Positions 41,101 to 50,878 are shown, counted from the first letter of the stretch. The stretch: 64,000 nucleotides of DNA from Acanthosoma haemorrhoidale (GCA_930367205.1 OV884013.1:86305333-86369332), one strand, 5' to 3'. Made by a program: numbers and translations. Notes: a model not told the origin generated them from the letters alone.

Positions 41101-43966
41101 ACCAGTACGAGAAGAGCGTTACCTTCAGGCCGTTCCCGGTCGATATGTTGGAGGTGGTGAGGAAGGACTTTGCAGGTGACAACGTCGGCTGCTGGATGCA
41201 GATCCAAGTGGGCAAAGGGCCCTGGGCCTCGGAGGTGTCCGGCCTTGTCAAGATAGGGCAGACCATGAGCATGGTGAGTCCATGCTCGATGCATATCCAT
41301 TAATAGCCCTTCTTGCAGTTTAAGCATTTTCCCCAGGGTCACTCATAAAATCAGCCCTCTTACTGTTGGTTCTTTATAATAATAATATCTTAATTATCCT
41401 AGGACTATGTCCCTTAAGAACGAACATTTATCTATCGTATATTGGGTTCTTTGATAGTATCAGTCCGCGCTGAAATTTACAAAGTGCAGAGAAATAATAT
41501 GAAATAAGAAAAGATATAACAAATAATATCATATTCACAAAAAAGACACATATTTATGAAAAATTAAAAAATGCGTAAAAAAACAACGTGAAAAAATAAA
41601 ACAACAAGAATATGCTTGAAAAATGAAAACAGACTATCTACACAAACACACTAATTACACTGATGTGTAAATCCGTACATAAGTAGATTTACAAATTATA
41701 AAAAACACAAATTACAGTTTTTAGCTGGTACTTAATTTCTAACTTAAGAGGAATAAGCGCTTCCAGCTATTCTTAGCGACTTCCGTTCCATCTTCTTTTG
41801 TATGTACATTATAAATATAGAAAGAGATCACATTTTGTAAATTTAAGTTTCAAGTCATTATAAATTTTGACCATTTTTGATAGATGATGAGATCAACTCA
41901 ACTACCCAGATAGTTTTTAATGAAATTTATATATTGCAATAAATATATAATGCTGTGTCGTTCACAGCTATTTCGAGTGGAGTAGTCACGCCTATTTGTA
42001 AAAACATCTTTTTAAAATCAAGCGCTTTTCCCTTTTATATAAGTGTTTTTGGTAGTTATACCACCTTATTTTATCTCAATAAAAAGATAAATGAAATTTA
42101 GGAATACATTACGGATAGTATAAACATCGTCACACATATTAATGTGTAATTTACATGCATAAATGTCAGTCAATTTAAAATGATTGGAATCATCATTGTA
42201 ATGGAAATATAAAAATCTGACATGCTAAATACATTGATATGAGTGAACTACATTAAACTTTTACAACACACATATAACTCACATAAATTAAGACTATATC
42301 ACTATCTGAAGGTTGGTTATTTCTTTATGTTGTGCGGGACATACATAAATTACACATGTCCCGTACAACACACAGAAATATCATATGAAATGAAATCTGT
42401 AAACAATTATCAATCGTTTTATTTTTTCCATACACTAATGTTAATAAATCAAAACACAAGTTAATAATACAAAGAAGTTATAATAAAGTATGAAAATAGC
42501 CAGTTTTATATTAAAATGCCAGAACTACGTCCGGAATTCGAATGGAAAAGTTTAATAAAAATTATTTCTTTTTTTTTTCTAACTTTTTTCAATGTATCTC
42601 TTCAACTTATGGTATTCCCATATACGACGGTATATGATTTTAAAAGGGGAAAAATTTGAAGTGGTTCTGTCACTTATACTACACTTCTGTTGGATATAGT
42701 TAAGATATTTTAATATGAATTTCCAAAGAGATTACTTATAACGCAGTAACAACTGGTGGAGTTAATGTAAGCTGAAGAAAAATCGAGGGTTTCATTTCCC
42801 TATAATGGAAACGAAAATTGTACTTTAGTTTTGAATGTTCATGTTTTTCGACCTGCTTATTTATTTGTTCTAAAAATTGAAAGGAGACGAATCCCTTAAA
42901 AAGACGAGCTCTCCTGGCCTCTCGGTCATAATTCATGCCCAACATCAGATAAGCATACTCATTGGTTCTTTCATATGAGTATATAAATTATTTAAAATAA
43001 TTTTATGACAATTTTATCATAATTATCATCCAAATCATAATTATTAAAAAATGTAAATTACCCGTCCTAATTTATTTATTTCAATTGTAAAAAAAAAAAA
43101 GCTATGGTTGAAGCATTTAAACTCAGGAACTCCAGGTCTAGAAACCAATTAACCTGCCCTTCCTGAGATAGTTGCTTTTGACTGAAGGTATACCAGGAAG
43201 TACCGGGTTTGCTCTTTCTCTTACTTTGTAGTTATTTAAAACATTATTGACAATGCTTACTACATAATTAAATATTTCTTACAATTTCTTATATATTATT
43301 GAAATCGTCTGAGAGACTCGTGAGTTAGGTCTACTCAAAGTTTGCGAGAGTATCCTACAATGTTTAATAATAGCAAAACAACTCAGTAAACATATAACAA
43401 TGAATCATTTTCAACAGGTTCTCGCTATAAAAGATGAAGAGTCAAAATTCGACATGCTGGTCCGCAACTGTGTAGCTCATGACGGGAAGAGGACGCCGAT
43501 CCAACTTGTTGATCGGAGAGGCTGCGTCACCCGCCCGAAGTTGATGTCCAGGTTCACCAAGATTAAAAACTTCGGTGCCAGTGCTTCAGTGCTGTCGTAC
43601 GCCCACTTTCAAGCATTCAAGTTTCCCGATTCGATGGAGGTACACTTCCAGTGCACCATCCAGATCTGCAGGTACCAGTGCCCGGAGCAATGCCGCGAAG
43701 AGGAGCCGGAAGACGAGAGGTCGAGGAGCAAGCGAGCCACCGAGCAGGAAGTTGGCCTCAACAGAGTGATCCGAGTGGTCTCGACCGGTGATCTGACGTT
43801 CCCCTTGGGTGAGAACACGACGGCAACCCTGGTGTTCCCGCAGGGTGAGGGTACGGTGTGCCTGAGGACCCCGGGTCTGTTGGCCGGACTGTCTCTCCTG
43901 TTGGCTGTGCTCCTTGCATCGTCCTGCCTGTCGGCCCTCCTGTGCATCAGGCTCCGCAATAAATAG
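17141..43966 (+). CDS. ZP-domain (zona pellucida) transmembrane protein, five coding exons: whole gene span
   Basis: Joining 17141-17176, 35093-35295, 36243-36420, 41052-41273 and 43418-43966 gives one open frame of 395 aa, every junction in phase with GT-AG ends. Order: hydrophobic signal peptide (about 1-16, MIPTLLLLTALG), short acidic linker, ZP domain (about 47-305) with 11 cysteines, a furin-type site RSKR at about 316-319, and one membrane span (about 367-390) with a five-residue tail RLRNK. This is the standard plan of insect ZP proteins (dusky/miniature/piopio/cuticlin-like), which are cleaved at the furin site and assemble into apical extracellular matrix that attaches epidermis to cuticle. 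The ZP part contains family-typical strings such as FSKGHY, NGNCIHLP and FRPFPVDM. I cannot assign which paralogue, so no symbol is given. The 395-aa length is short for the group: there is no long low-complexity insert and no N-terminal PAN or other domain. An undetected coding exon in the 18-kb intron is possible, but phase does not require one. Confidence 0.93.
17177..20340. other. Intron DNA of the ZP gene, 5' part
   Basis: AT-rich with a C11 run at 17491-17501. A GC-rich patch at about 18830-18905, followed by GGATTA- and TCCGGTTAT-like motifs up to 18950, resembles a regulatory cluster rather than an exon. No splice-flanked open frame found. Confidence 0.4.
20360..21640 (+). mobile_element. 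Decayed Jockey-like LINE (reverse transcriptase to C-terminus)
   Basis: Degenerate plus-strand reading in several frames. At 20367 the reverse-transcriptase block Q*FGFRMSHST; at 20555-20620 the block PDVPQGSIFVPYIADIPTH, equivalent to the usual VPQGS...PLLF..YINDIP; then a degenerate segment in place of the FADDT catalytic box. At about 21400-21455 the C-terminal cysteine motif CEVCGNLTPTPVTVC, and after it an I-clade-like tail. Multiple stops and frameshifts make it a dead copy. The 5' half (gag and endonuclease) is missing. It lies in ZP intron 1 in sense orientation. Confidence 0.7.
22975..23570 (+). mobile_element. Internally deleted mariner transposon remnant (copy 1)
   Basis: Plus-strand fragments of a mariner transposase. 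First comes a helix-turn-helix region (TGK...TETLEMLKAVYKVDAM, DDRQRAIEEVV, GVTWGSVERILNEDLG), then RRVAAKFVPLLLQN. There is then an abrupt jump to VRRFF and the C-terminal block SPDLAPCDFF, ending near the typical FNKCFEQWNKK tail. The central part with the first two catalytic aspartates is gone; the third sits in SPDLAP. Frameshifts and stops are present. Terminal inverted repeats were not confidently located. See the second copy at 31058-31366, which has the same deletion. Confidence 0.85.
23571..28520. other. ZP intron 1, middle part
   Basis: Mostly AT-rich intron. GC-richer islands at about 25480-25960 and 26810-27080 hold short frames without recognised domains. The latter, at 26995-27074, is bounded by an AG and a GT, but its 80-nt length would break the gene's phase, so I do not call it an exon. 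A LINE scrap lies at 24498-24620. Confidence 0.4.
24498..24620 (+). mobile_element. Possible LINE reverse-transcriptase C-terminal fragment
   Basis: The frame contains ENRWGPARKLASRMISRNI followed by FVYSRPILPF and SDALG. This parallels the region after the catalytic box of R1/Jockey-type elements (…GGP...RRLLASV..SVLLYGAPIW..AL). It is short and isolated, so the identification is tentative. Confidence 0.35.
28560..31057 (+). mobile_element. Jockey-like LINE, degenerate (gag, endonuclease, partial reverse transcriptase)
   Basis: First ORF: fragments FHTYQLKQERSLREVIRNLH-like (about 28710-28780), then CCHC zinc knuckles (about 28950-29075, QCHNCQAYGHTKSYC and CVKCSGQYKSELCKHC), then a Pro-rich tail ending with TAA at 29506-29508. 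Second ORF from about 29517: endonuclease start LLWNANGV and later LITETRLSSKRPI, ending with the catalytic-site block SSDHSLLLL at about 30145-30175. From about 30770 the reverse transcriptase: SPGYDLLTPRILKQLPPKA, LSKIFEKLLLKRLLPIVE, then HQFGFRQRH, which stops abruptly at 31057 where mariner sequence starts. Many frameshifts and stops make it a fossil. It is in sense orientation inside ZP intron 1. Confidence 0.88.
31058..31366 (-). mobile_element. Internally deleted mariner remnant nested in the LINE (copy 2)
   Basis: Minus-strand reading gives VQQILGEDLGMRRVAAKF, then LLP..QKN joined directly to VRRILSKNGITSVPHPPYSP and LAPCDFFLFP. The join is at the same place as in copy 1 near 23 kb. 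The element stops at 31058 just after LFPQM, next to the LINE string FGFRQRH. On the other side, around 31350-31366, the minus strand reads GAGGGTGTACCCAAAAG, which looks like a mariner terminal repeat. The third catalytic Asp position reads SPALAP, so Asp has become Ala. It cannot be functional. Confidence 0.82.
32150..32290 (+). mobile_element. LINE reverse-transcriptase fragment, probable continuation of the split LINE
   Basis: The plus-strand frame reads WLLDVREGFDNVWHKGLLFK, then a stop and VPGFYSP. This matches the LDVEKAFDKVWH block that follows HQFGFR..HST in Jockey reverse transcriptases. It lies about 1.1 kb beyond the point where the LINE at 28560-31057 is broken, in the same strand and order, so the two are likely halves of one element separated by the mariner and about 780 bp of AT-rich DNA. 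Confidence 0.65.
32291..35092. other. ZP intron 1, 3' part
   Basis: AT-rich with no recognised element or exon. A moderately GC patch at 32750-33130 has no open frame of note. It ends in the acceptor CCTTACAG at 35085-35092. Confidence 0.5.
35093..35295 (+). CDS. ZP gene exon 3 (linker and start of ZP-N)
   Basis: Acceptor CCTTACAG, donor GTAGGT. Encodes residues 13-79 plus two bases of codon 80. The acidic linker DEDKKDGDQ is followed by the ZP-N opening SLDVKCGRNSMKVFISFDQP and FYGLVFSKGHY. The first ZP cysteine is at residue 54. Coding GC is far above the flanking introns. Exon numbering assumes one untranslated exon upstream. Confidence 0.94.
36243..36420 (+). CDS. ZP gene exon 4 (ZP-N)
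   Basis: Acceptor TTGTGTTGCAG; the donor GTAACT follows GATCCACAG. Codon 80 (Ser) is completed across the junction, then residues 81-139 with NGNCIHLPAGLGRTQ and HSCGT, two further ZP cysteines, ending in VVQYDPQ. In phase with both neighbours. Confidence 0.95.
37480..38950 (+). mobile_element. Decayed Gypsy-type LTR retrotransposon (primer site, gag, protease, partial RT)
   Basis: A tRNA-primer-site-like TGGTGCCGAAACC lies at 37480-37492, then ATG at 37596 opening a broken gag. About 37970-38030 a degenerate zinc knuckle (NCPFF...KNCMKCQR). About 38200-38460 a protease-like stretch in which the active-site DTG position reads RRGSQANLIN, followed by LGEAKVPIEL and LPGKQTFKRLGLIKVVEK. At 38503-38853 the start of the reverse transcriptase: PPRKIPFPLRPAVKAELDKM, VSPMIMV, LQTLEEVTAELHGARRFTKL and GFWQIPVTERTS, then a stop before the YxDD box. 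RNase H and integrase are missing. It resembles the invertebrate K02A2.6-like Gypsy group. LTRs were not identified. It sits in sense orientation in the intron between 36420 and 41052. Confidence 0.85.
38951..41051. other. ZP intron between ZP-N and central exons, 3' part
   Basis: AT-rich. The segment just after the retrotransposon starts with GCGGGAG and (ATA)n and could include a degraded 3' LTR, but no matching 5' copy was found. No exon seen. Confidence 0.4.
41052..41273 (+). CDS. ZP gene exon 5 (ZP linker / ZP-C start)
   Basis: Acceptor GTTATAG; donor GTGAGT directly after an ATG codon. Encodes residues 140-213: KKLRCTWHDQYEKSVTFRPF, DFAGDNVGCWMQIQVGKGPW, and KIGQTMSM. It adds two ZP cysteines and joins in phase 0 on both sides. 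Highly typical insect ZP sequence. Confidence 0.95.
42319..42379. repeat. Imperfect inverted repeat, 24-bp arms
   Basis: Arms 42319-42342 and 42356-42379 match at 21 of 24 positions around a 13-base loop. The core is GCGGGACAT paired with ATGTCCCGT. Located in the last intron of the ZP gene. It could be a small palindromic MITE or a chance hairpin. Confidence 0.7.
43418..43966 (+). CDS. ZP gene terminal exon (ZP-C, furin site, membrane anchor)
   Basis: Acceptor TTTTCAACAG, stop TAG at 43964-43966. Encodes residues 214-395: MLVRNCVAHDGKRTPIQLVD, RRGCVTRPKLMSRFTKIKNF, and HFQCTIQICRYQCPEQC, completing the ZP-C cysteines (231, 249, 292, 297, 301, 305). An acidic stretch and the furin-type site RSKRA follow (RSKR about 316-319), then a hydrophobic span LLAGLSLLLAVLLASS (about 367-390), then RLRNK. 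Cleavage at RSKR would release the ZP module from the membrane, as known for this family. The exon is strongly GC-rich against AT-rich introns. Confidence 0.95.
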   Translation, partial: VLAIKDEESKFDMLVRNCVAHDGKRTPIQLVDRRGCVTRPKLMSRFTKIKNFGASASVLSYAHFQAFKFPDSMEVHFQCTIQICRYQCPEQCREEEPEDERSRSKRATEQEVGLNRVIRVVSTGDLTFPLGENTTATLVFPQGEGTVCLRTPGLLAGLSLLLAVLLASSCLSALLCIRLRNK

Positions 43967-44022
43967 TACATATCAGCGGCCCTTCGAAGGTTAGCTTGGC
44001 CTGAGGGCTCCCTTTGGCGACC

Positions 44023-44059
44023 TTCGGATGTGGCCGACACTCCCTCAGCCACCTCCGAA
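44023..44059 (+). other. Hairpin in the ZP gene 3' UTR
   Basis: Arms TTCGGATGTGGC and GCCACCTCCGAA pair at 11 of 12 positions around a 13-base loop, with CGAC/GTCG flanking matches outside. It lies about 60 bases past the stop codon in a GC-rich stretch, so it would be in the mature mRNA. Function unknown. Confidence 0.5.
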
Positions 44060-44446
44060 TGTCGAGCTCCTCTGATGCCAAAGGTCGCGCACACTAGTCC
44101 TGAGCTAACCCACCAACCCTTCCTTCCAGCTCTGATGTTTCTCTAAATTGTTGTTTACATTCTTTCCTCCAATCACTTGTCCTCATTCTTTGTGCCATTT
44201 TCGTCAATTGCCCCGAATTTTACGCTTTACTCGCTAGCGTTTGATAATTGTTTGGCGTTAACCAAAAAACTTTTATATTTGCTCCGGCGCAATAGTAACT
44301 AGAATACACAACAAATAACTTCTGATGATGACCTTGATCAGCGCCCGTTCAAAAAAAATATAATTTAATAATTCTTAGGTTAAAAAAAAAAGACTGTTCA
44401 TTTTTTAAGATAACACTATTACCCATTACAGTAGTTCGTGCCATTT

Positions 44447-44452
44447 AATAAA
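44447..44452 (+). terminator. Candidate polyadenylation signal of the ZP gene
   Basis: First clean AATAAA well downstream of the ZP stop codon (about 480 bases). An AATAAA overlapping the stop region at about 43959 is too early to be useful. Real use not testable here. Confidence 0.4.
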
Positions 44453-47400
44453 CTATTTCGCGTTAATAATTAGTAAAACAAAACTAAAATTATACTTCGT
44501 CAAACGAAAACAATACTAGGGCAATGATTGGAATCATTCATAATTTGATAATTTTACTATGTTGTTTCTAAAAACTTTCTAAACGTGAAATCAAGGAAGT
44601 AGAACTGTATTCTGATCACCAATCTATATAAAACTCGTACCTTCAACAATGATGTTTAAAATCAAATCCAATTAGTCTTAAAAAAGGCAGTGAAATCAAA
44701 TTTAGTTTAATTTGGAAAAATATGTACTTGCGATGTAGTTTTTGGAGGAAGATTAATCCTACCAGAGGCTGTCCTCCACGTCTTTATTTTGAAGGAATCT
44801 AGAGAATGTGCCATAGAATATTAACCATATTTTAAAAGACTTTCGTAAACGAGAAATAATCCATTTCTTAAGTGAGACAGATGTTCATTGAGGAATTGGA
44901 GGTACCTCGTAATACTAACAAATTTCATTTAATACACACGAGTCCCTCAGTTTCAACCTCTACATTGAAAAAATTGAGAAAAACTAAAATGTTCTATGCT
45001 GGTTTTGACACTAACCCTTAACTTTTAGGTGGCATTTTAATTGTAAGTGGCCTTATTTTAATACAGATTATTTGTAAACACGTTCGGGACTGTCATGAAA
45101 ATCATAGAACGTAGTAAAATAAAGTGATTTTTGTCGGCAACTGGTTTAAGAACTGACCGGCTCATATCTGTTTTGGAATAATTTTAAACTTGTTGCTTGC
45201 TATAAATTGAAATTTATTGTTAATTTTAAATAGTTCTCTGAATCGCAAGAGGAGCCTGGAGCATAAGCTTATTATCAGATGATTAAAGCGATAATTTTAT
45301 AAATAGGGACTTTGTAATGTATTATAGAAGTTCCTAAACGTCTGCACCTGCATCTTTGTCATATGAATATTTTTATGATTTGATGACTTGAAGGTTAATA
45401 AAGAAACGAAGTATTTGAGAGTTTGTATTTGGGTTAATGTATGCTAATGTAGTGAAAGATTACATTTATAAGAAATCACCCCCTCCAGGTGAATTAAAAA
45501 CCACTATTCATATTCGCAATAAACTGAGTTCCAATGATTCAAAGCAAGTATCCTAGATATTAACCATTAAACGCTACACATCATAAAAGTGTCATTAACA
45601 TTTTACAGGGGTACTGGAGTGCTGATAATGAGTGCTAATAATTATGTTTGGCATTAAACCGTATAAAAATAAATAAAATAAAAATAATAGTTTATTGCAG
45701 GTAGAGCATACTTTCACCAAATGATCGAGACAAATGAGTTTTCACACTTCACGCCTTTTTCTGTCATTGTTTTCTCTCACAGAATACACCTCTAACAGCC
45801 ATTGTTTTCTTTAATCGTGGTGTTTCTGTTGCATTGCAATTTAGAGAATATTTATCATCAACTCTTCGTGTGTGTGGCTCATGGAAAGTCGGAATCTTTA
45901 CTTGGATGTCACATGTGCCATCAATTATCAAACATAATTCCTGAACGAACTTCCGTGCAAAGTTTCTTATGGATACCCTCTTTTCTAATTTCATTTTATA
46001 TTTAATGGCACAGCAAAAAAAGTTATAAATATACATATGACACTACAGTTCGAGACTAAATTGCAATTAAAGGTAAAATTTTAAAACTTTAAAAGTAAAA
46101 AAGGTCTCATTTACTGGCTGTGAAGGACCAATGGCCAAGACCGGAAAATATCGGATAGTCTAACAAGCCTTAGGCCACTCCTAGTTGGGAATGAAAAAAA
46201 TTCAAAAAAGGTACATCTGGATCACTGTGATTTTAACGTCCGAGGCCTAATTCGTCTAAGATCTGAAACATTTTGGAAAATTATTTCTATTAAGGACAAA
46301 CCGACATATAGACAGAATTGTAATTTAATCTGAGACAGACCAGAGCACATCTTTTACGATGAAAATAGACATTCATTTAGAATAGAAAGTGCAAAATTGA
46401 TTGAGTGCCTGCTTCATCTGGTTCTATTGGGATTCAGACTGCTACTAACCGATTTTCACCTGTGGGAACGAACCCTTGGTGAATTTGGCACTGGACCAAT
46501 GGCCGAGTGACCACATTCCAGCTCCAGGTACCTTCCAATTACGCAGTCCGCCTCTTTGTTTTGCCTCCAGGCCTTTTGGTAATTCCACCCAAATCCGGAA
46601 TCATTTCTAAGGAACTGGAATTATAATGAGCTAACGTAAACACCCTAACCTCAATATAATTAATGTCGCCTCTATTTCAAAACCCATTCAAGACCAAATA
46701 AAATCATTTGGGCTCATGAATAGAATATTGAGTTTAACCTTGCTTCATGCTTGCAACTTGTATCCATATTTAACATATCGATACATTTGTCACATTTAAG
46801 CTTGAGAGATTGCCCCGGATTTAATTTAGTTTAATTTAATGTTAGTAGTAGCATGGAACGTCCTCATACTTCTCCACACTTTCTCTTTAACTCGGAAATT
46901 AATGGTGATTTCTTTATTGAAATCCAACCATTTAATTTTCGTTATATGGCCATTAGGAATAGAAAGGTGCAGACATTTGAGCTCCATTTCATACAAGGAA
47001 CGTTTAGTATACAACAAACATTTTAAACCCCTTATTAACATTTGTATTAGATAACTCACTTTGACTTATATATTACATGTTTCATTGGTTTGTATGTTAC
47101 TTACTCCTGGAAGTACGATATTTTCACAGTCCGTGTCTGTCCTATAGAGTATACCTCACGCTTTTTATCAATAAGTCTATTTCGTAGTTTAACTATAAGT
47201 TATTATCCATACTAAGTTTTATCCCATTTTAAACGTATTGTTTTAATACATATTTTTTTTTTTTATTAAATGGAGAAAGTCCTAATGTATATACTTTCAG
47301 TGTAGGCACAAATGTGCTGAATATCGCTCAATCTTTGTTTCGTTATTTTTTTTATTTTATTTTATATTTCATTGTCAGCATATTATAAACTTTTATTGAT

Positions 47401-48484
47401 TTGTATATATAGGCTATGTGTGTACTTCATTATTAATGTTATTGTAAATATGATTTATTTTTATATAGAAAAGGGACCAATGAAAAAGTATTTGTTTATG
47501 ATGGTAGTTTATAATTATTTGCGTGAGTGTATTTATGGATCGAGTGAATGATACTGTTAGAGTGTACATATTTATATTTTATGTTAGAGAAAGGCGTGCC
47601 GTATATTTTGCTCACATGTTGTAGTAACTATGTCGTATTTGATGTAAATATCCAGGCAGTCAGGGAATAGCCCTGTTGTTAAGGAACCACATATAGTACA
47701 ATTTATTTATTGTTATAGTTATATTGTTTACTGAGAATAAAAACAATAAACAACAAATGAGTCTTTAGACTATAATGATTCCACTGAAAACTATCCCGTA
47801 TTATCCTTCCTAATTGATAACATAACTTGAATAAATTATTATCAACTTATTAATTGCTACAAGCTGGATTTTATGAAGTTCCCTGATTGTAAGTTGTGTT
47901 ACCTGTCACAGAGTTTATTATGATAATGTAATATACTAGAAATTTGCTTACTTTTTTTCAGTAATCCCTTGAATGGAAGGTTTAGATTCCTTTTTTTTTT
48001 CAATTTAAACTGGGATAAACAGACACCACGCTTGTTAGTAAAGTCACTAAACTAAACCATTTTAACTTTAATAAAAAAAATATAACGACACAACCACTAT
48101 TAAAACAACAGTAATTTACAATAATAAAGTAATCACACAGTAAGTAAATAAAGTAAAACAATGGTAATTTATTATTCCTTAATAACTGAGTCCTCCGCGA
48201 TGGAATATACAAATATTATCAGACATTATAGGGTTACCTAAAATTTGAGATTAATGCCGGGAATTACTTTCAGTTTATCTATTAACTACCATAATAAGGA
48301 AATGAAATGATATAAAAATAATACTGAAGCACGGGTGAATTACTGCAATAAGTAAGTAATCCAGTCAATTACTAAAGGCAAGTTATTCTTATATCACCCG
48401 CTTTGTTAACTTAACATTGCAGGTAACCGATCAACCGCACAAATATTCCACCTTACAATTTGATATTTTATCGACATTTCCCGT
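44453..48484. other. Intergenic DNA between the ZP and zinc-finger genes
   Basis: AT-rich. A segment at about 46100-46660 is GC-richer and may be an old LINE 3' end (a possible DRPEHIFYDEN motif), too decayed to call. No gene found. Confidence 0.45.
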
Positions 48485-48527
48485 AAAAATTAAAACTGCA
48501 AGATTTTTATCTGCAGTTTTAATTTTT
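48485..48527. repeat. Perfect 16-bp hairpin
   Basis: Arms AAAAATTAAAACTGCA and TGCAGTTTTAATTTTT are exact reverse complements around an 11-base loop. The stem is short for a microRNA precursor. It may be the tip of a palindromic transposon or a chance cruciform. Confidence 0.85.
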
Positions 48528-48796
48528 GGCCCTATGAGCCCCCCTCCCCCAAAAAAACCTTTTCGTACAATATAAATGTAATTGGAAATACGGAGGTCTT
48601 TTAAAGTTGCATGAATCAAATGAAGTCAAATCTTGATATACAAATGGAAAATCGCCGTCTTGTATTAAAGACGTAATCTCTCTTAGAAAAATTTGACCTC
48701 TTAAGTTAAAACGCTTTGAGCATATGCATGGGCTAAGATAGACCATCTTATTTGACATTAAAAAAAAAACATGATTACTTCATGGAATGAATGGTC

Positions 48797-50566
48797 TGAA
48801 TTCCTGAATCCCTACAAAAATACTAAAATTTCCTTTTAGTTGTACTTCGGTAAATCAGAAGTGAGCATTTTCCAAGACGGTGGAAGGGTGGAATTCTTAA
48901 GATATTTGAGAACTTGAGGGAAAAAAAATGCTTGAACGATGTTTTAAATATCTTCTAGAGTCATTACAAGAAATATTGTACCATCCATCGGGGCCCTGAA
49001 CTACTTATTTTGATAGAACCGTCTATTTTTTTATAACACGTAAGATATAAAAAGATATTTACGATAAGGCAATAAATAAATACGGAGGGACATAATAGGC
49101 CGGATAAGGGTGAGCCACTGGCCTCCTTTCGCTGCAGACCTATTTGTCTACTTCAGGTGGGGTAGCCGCGCCAGTTAGTGCTTCCTATCTTCAGCACATC
49201 CTTCCTTGTCGGTCCTTACTCCCAACAATTTCAAAATAGAAGAGGTTCTTCGCAGTTAGTTTTTATTTCGAAAACGGTTAATATTCGATTTATTCGACTA
49301 AAATTTGGTTATAACAGCTCATCCATATGGATCTATAGCCACGCCATTTTTTTTTTTATTGTAGGTATTGTTTTAACATTTAGCATCATTTTATTTGTTA
49401 GATTCGTTGGTCCATAAATATCACCTTTTCAATAAATAAATTAAAATTGTAAGTACCTAAAACATTAATATAAAAAAAAAAAACCTATTGAATTAGGCTG
49501 GATCGTATCCAATACGTAATTTCTATTGTTGGCTCTAAAAACTAGAAAAAAAAAACTTTAAGCCTTAAGTTGCTTCTGAGCTGGGGTTTAGTGAATCTTA
49601 AACATTACCAAAACGGCGAAATTATAGAAGTTTCGAACAAAAACTGATCAAAATATTTCAATGTCATGTCAAATATACGTTTAAACCTTCAAAACGGTTG
49701 AATCATTTTCATAACTATCGTAAAACATAGTCAATTAATAACCAAATAATATTTTCCAAGGTATTAATACTTAAAAAGAGAAGTTTACATAAGTATAAAA
49801 AATGAGTTTTCCACAAATGTTTCTCATGTAGTAATCAAATGATTAAGGAAAAAAATACACCGTATTTCTCACCAAAATATTTGGTTCCTTTTATCAAAGT
49901 TCATTTAGAAACAGGAAGCATCCACCTTTGATGTGGATTGGCTATGAGAAAGGGGGAAACAAAATTAAAAAAGCTTCTCAAAAAAATTTTTCTAATCCAA
50001 ACTTTCCAATTGTAAATATTCAAGTGGCTTTGGCCTATTTTTTTTTTTTTGAAAAAAATAACAGTTAAAAATAAAGATTGAGGTAACAGAACTAGTGCCT
50101 TAGTGCCATCTATCATCTACGACAACAAGCTGGGCTAGGTTTATTTCTTCACGAAGTGTTGCTTCAATTCTACTCAGAAAAAAATTTAAAATAGTAATAG
50201 TGAAATATTTTTTATTGATGTAGAATAGTAAAGATATAGTAGTATTGATGTAGCCAATGACATAAAACTCATCCTAAGCAGACATATATTCAAAGTTTTC
50301 AGATAATAAATTATTTGCAAATAATTAATCAACATAAAGGACAATTGCTAGAAGTAAATTTATATTCGTGAAAAAAAAAATACTCAGAAGAATAATACAC
50401 CCTTTCAAATCCACCACCAAATATGGTTCCGAAATCCTTCTGGAAAATATACAACTACACGTTTTAGAAAGGGCTGACTACCATATTGGAAAATGCTCAC
50501 TTCTGATTTATGGAAGTACAACTAAAAGGAAAATGTAGCATTTTTCTAGGAATTTGAATTCAGGAT
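48797..50566. repeat. 1.77-kb segment bounded by inverted repeats (candidate element)
   Basis: 48830-48875 and 50486-50531 are reverse complements at 44 of 46 positions (core GTAAATCAGAAGTGAGCATT on the left arm, counting a two-base difference just before it). Weaker similarity continues outward to about 48797 and 50566. The interior is AT-rich, without a transposase frame. Either a non-autonomous DNA transposon or two copies of one short repeat inserted in opposite directions. It lies 300 bases upstream of the zinc-finger gene's start codon. Confidence 0.7.
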
Positions 50567-50865
50567 ATTCATATTTGAATACAGGAAGTATCATGTTTTT
50601 TTTTAATGTCAACTAAGATTTTAACAATTTGATACGGGATGTTTATATACAGTGTTTTTGCCCTCAGAAGCCCACTAAATGGGAAAGCTATGTATAAATT
50701 TATAATTCAAATCAATTCACAAAAAGAAGGGATAACCCACAGTGTTGTGCTGAATTGCATAAGTGGTTCCTAGATAAAGTTATTCCTCTTTTACCTCTTT
50801 GTTTTGTTTACACTAAGTACTTATGGTGTGTCTGAGCTATCTTTGTTGAATCAATAATAGAGAAG

Positions 50866-50878
50866 ATGTCTACACCAT
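50866..50878 (+). CDS. Zinc-finger gene exon 1 (start codon, 13 coding bases)
   Basis: Encodes MSTP plus one base, then donor GTAAGAGG. The 5' UTR lies to the left with no splice acceptor required. Supported by phase match with the next exon (codon TAT, giving MSTPYYYESGL). Short enough that another start exon cannot be excluded. Confidence 0.68.

Noticed and set aside
43609..44094. 161-codon minus-strand frame
   Set aside because: Antisense shadow of the GC-rich ZP terminal exon.
46100..46660. Possible LINE 3' end with a DRPEHIFYDEN-like motif
   Set aside because: One weak motif only; frames are too broken to classify.
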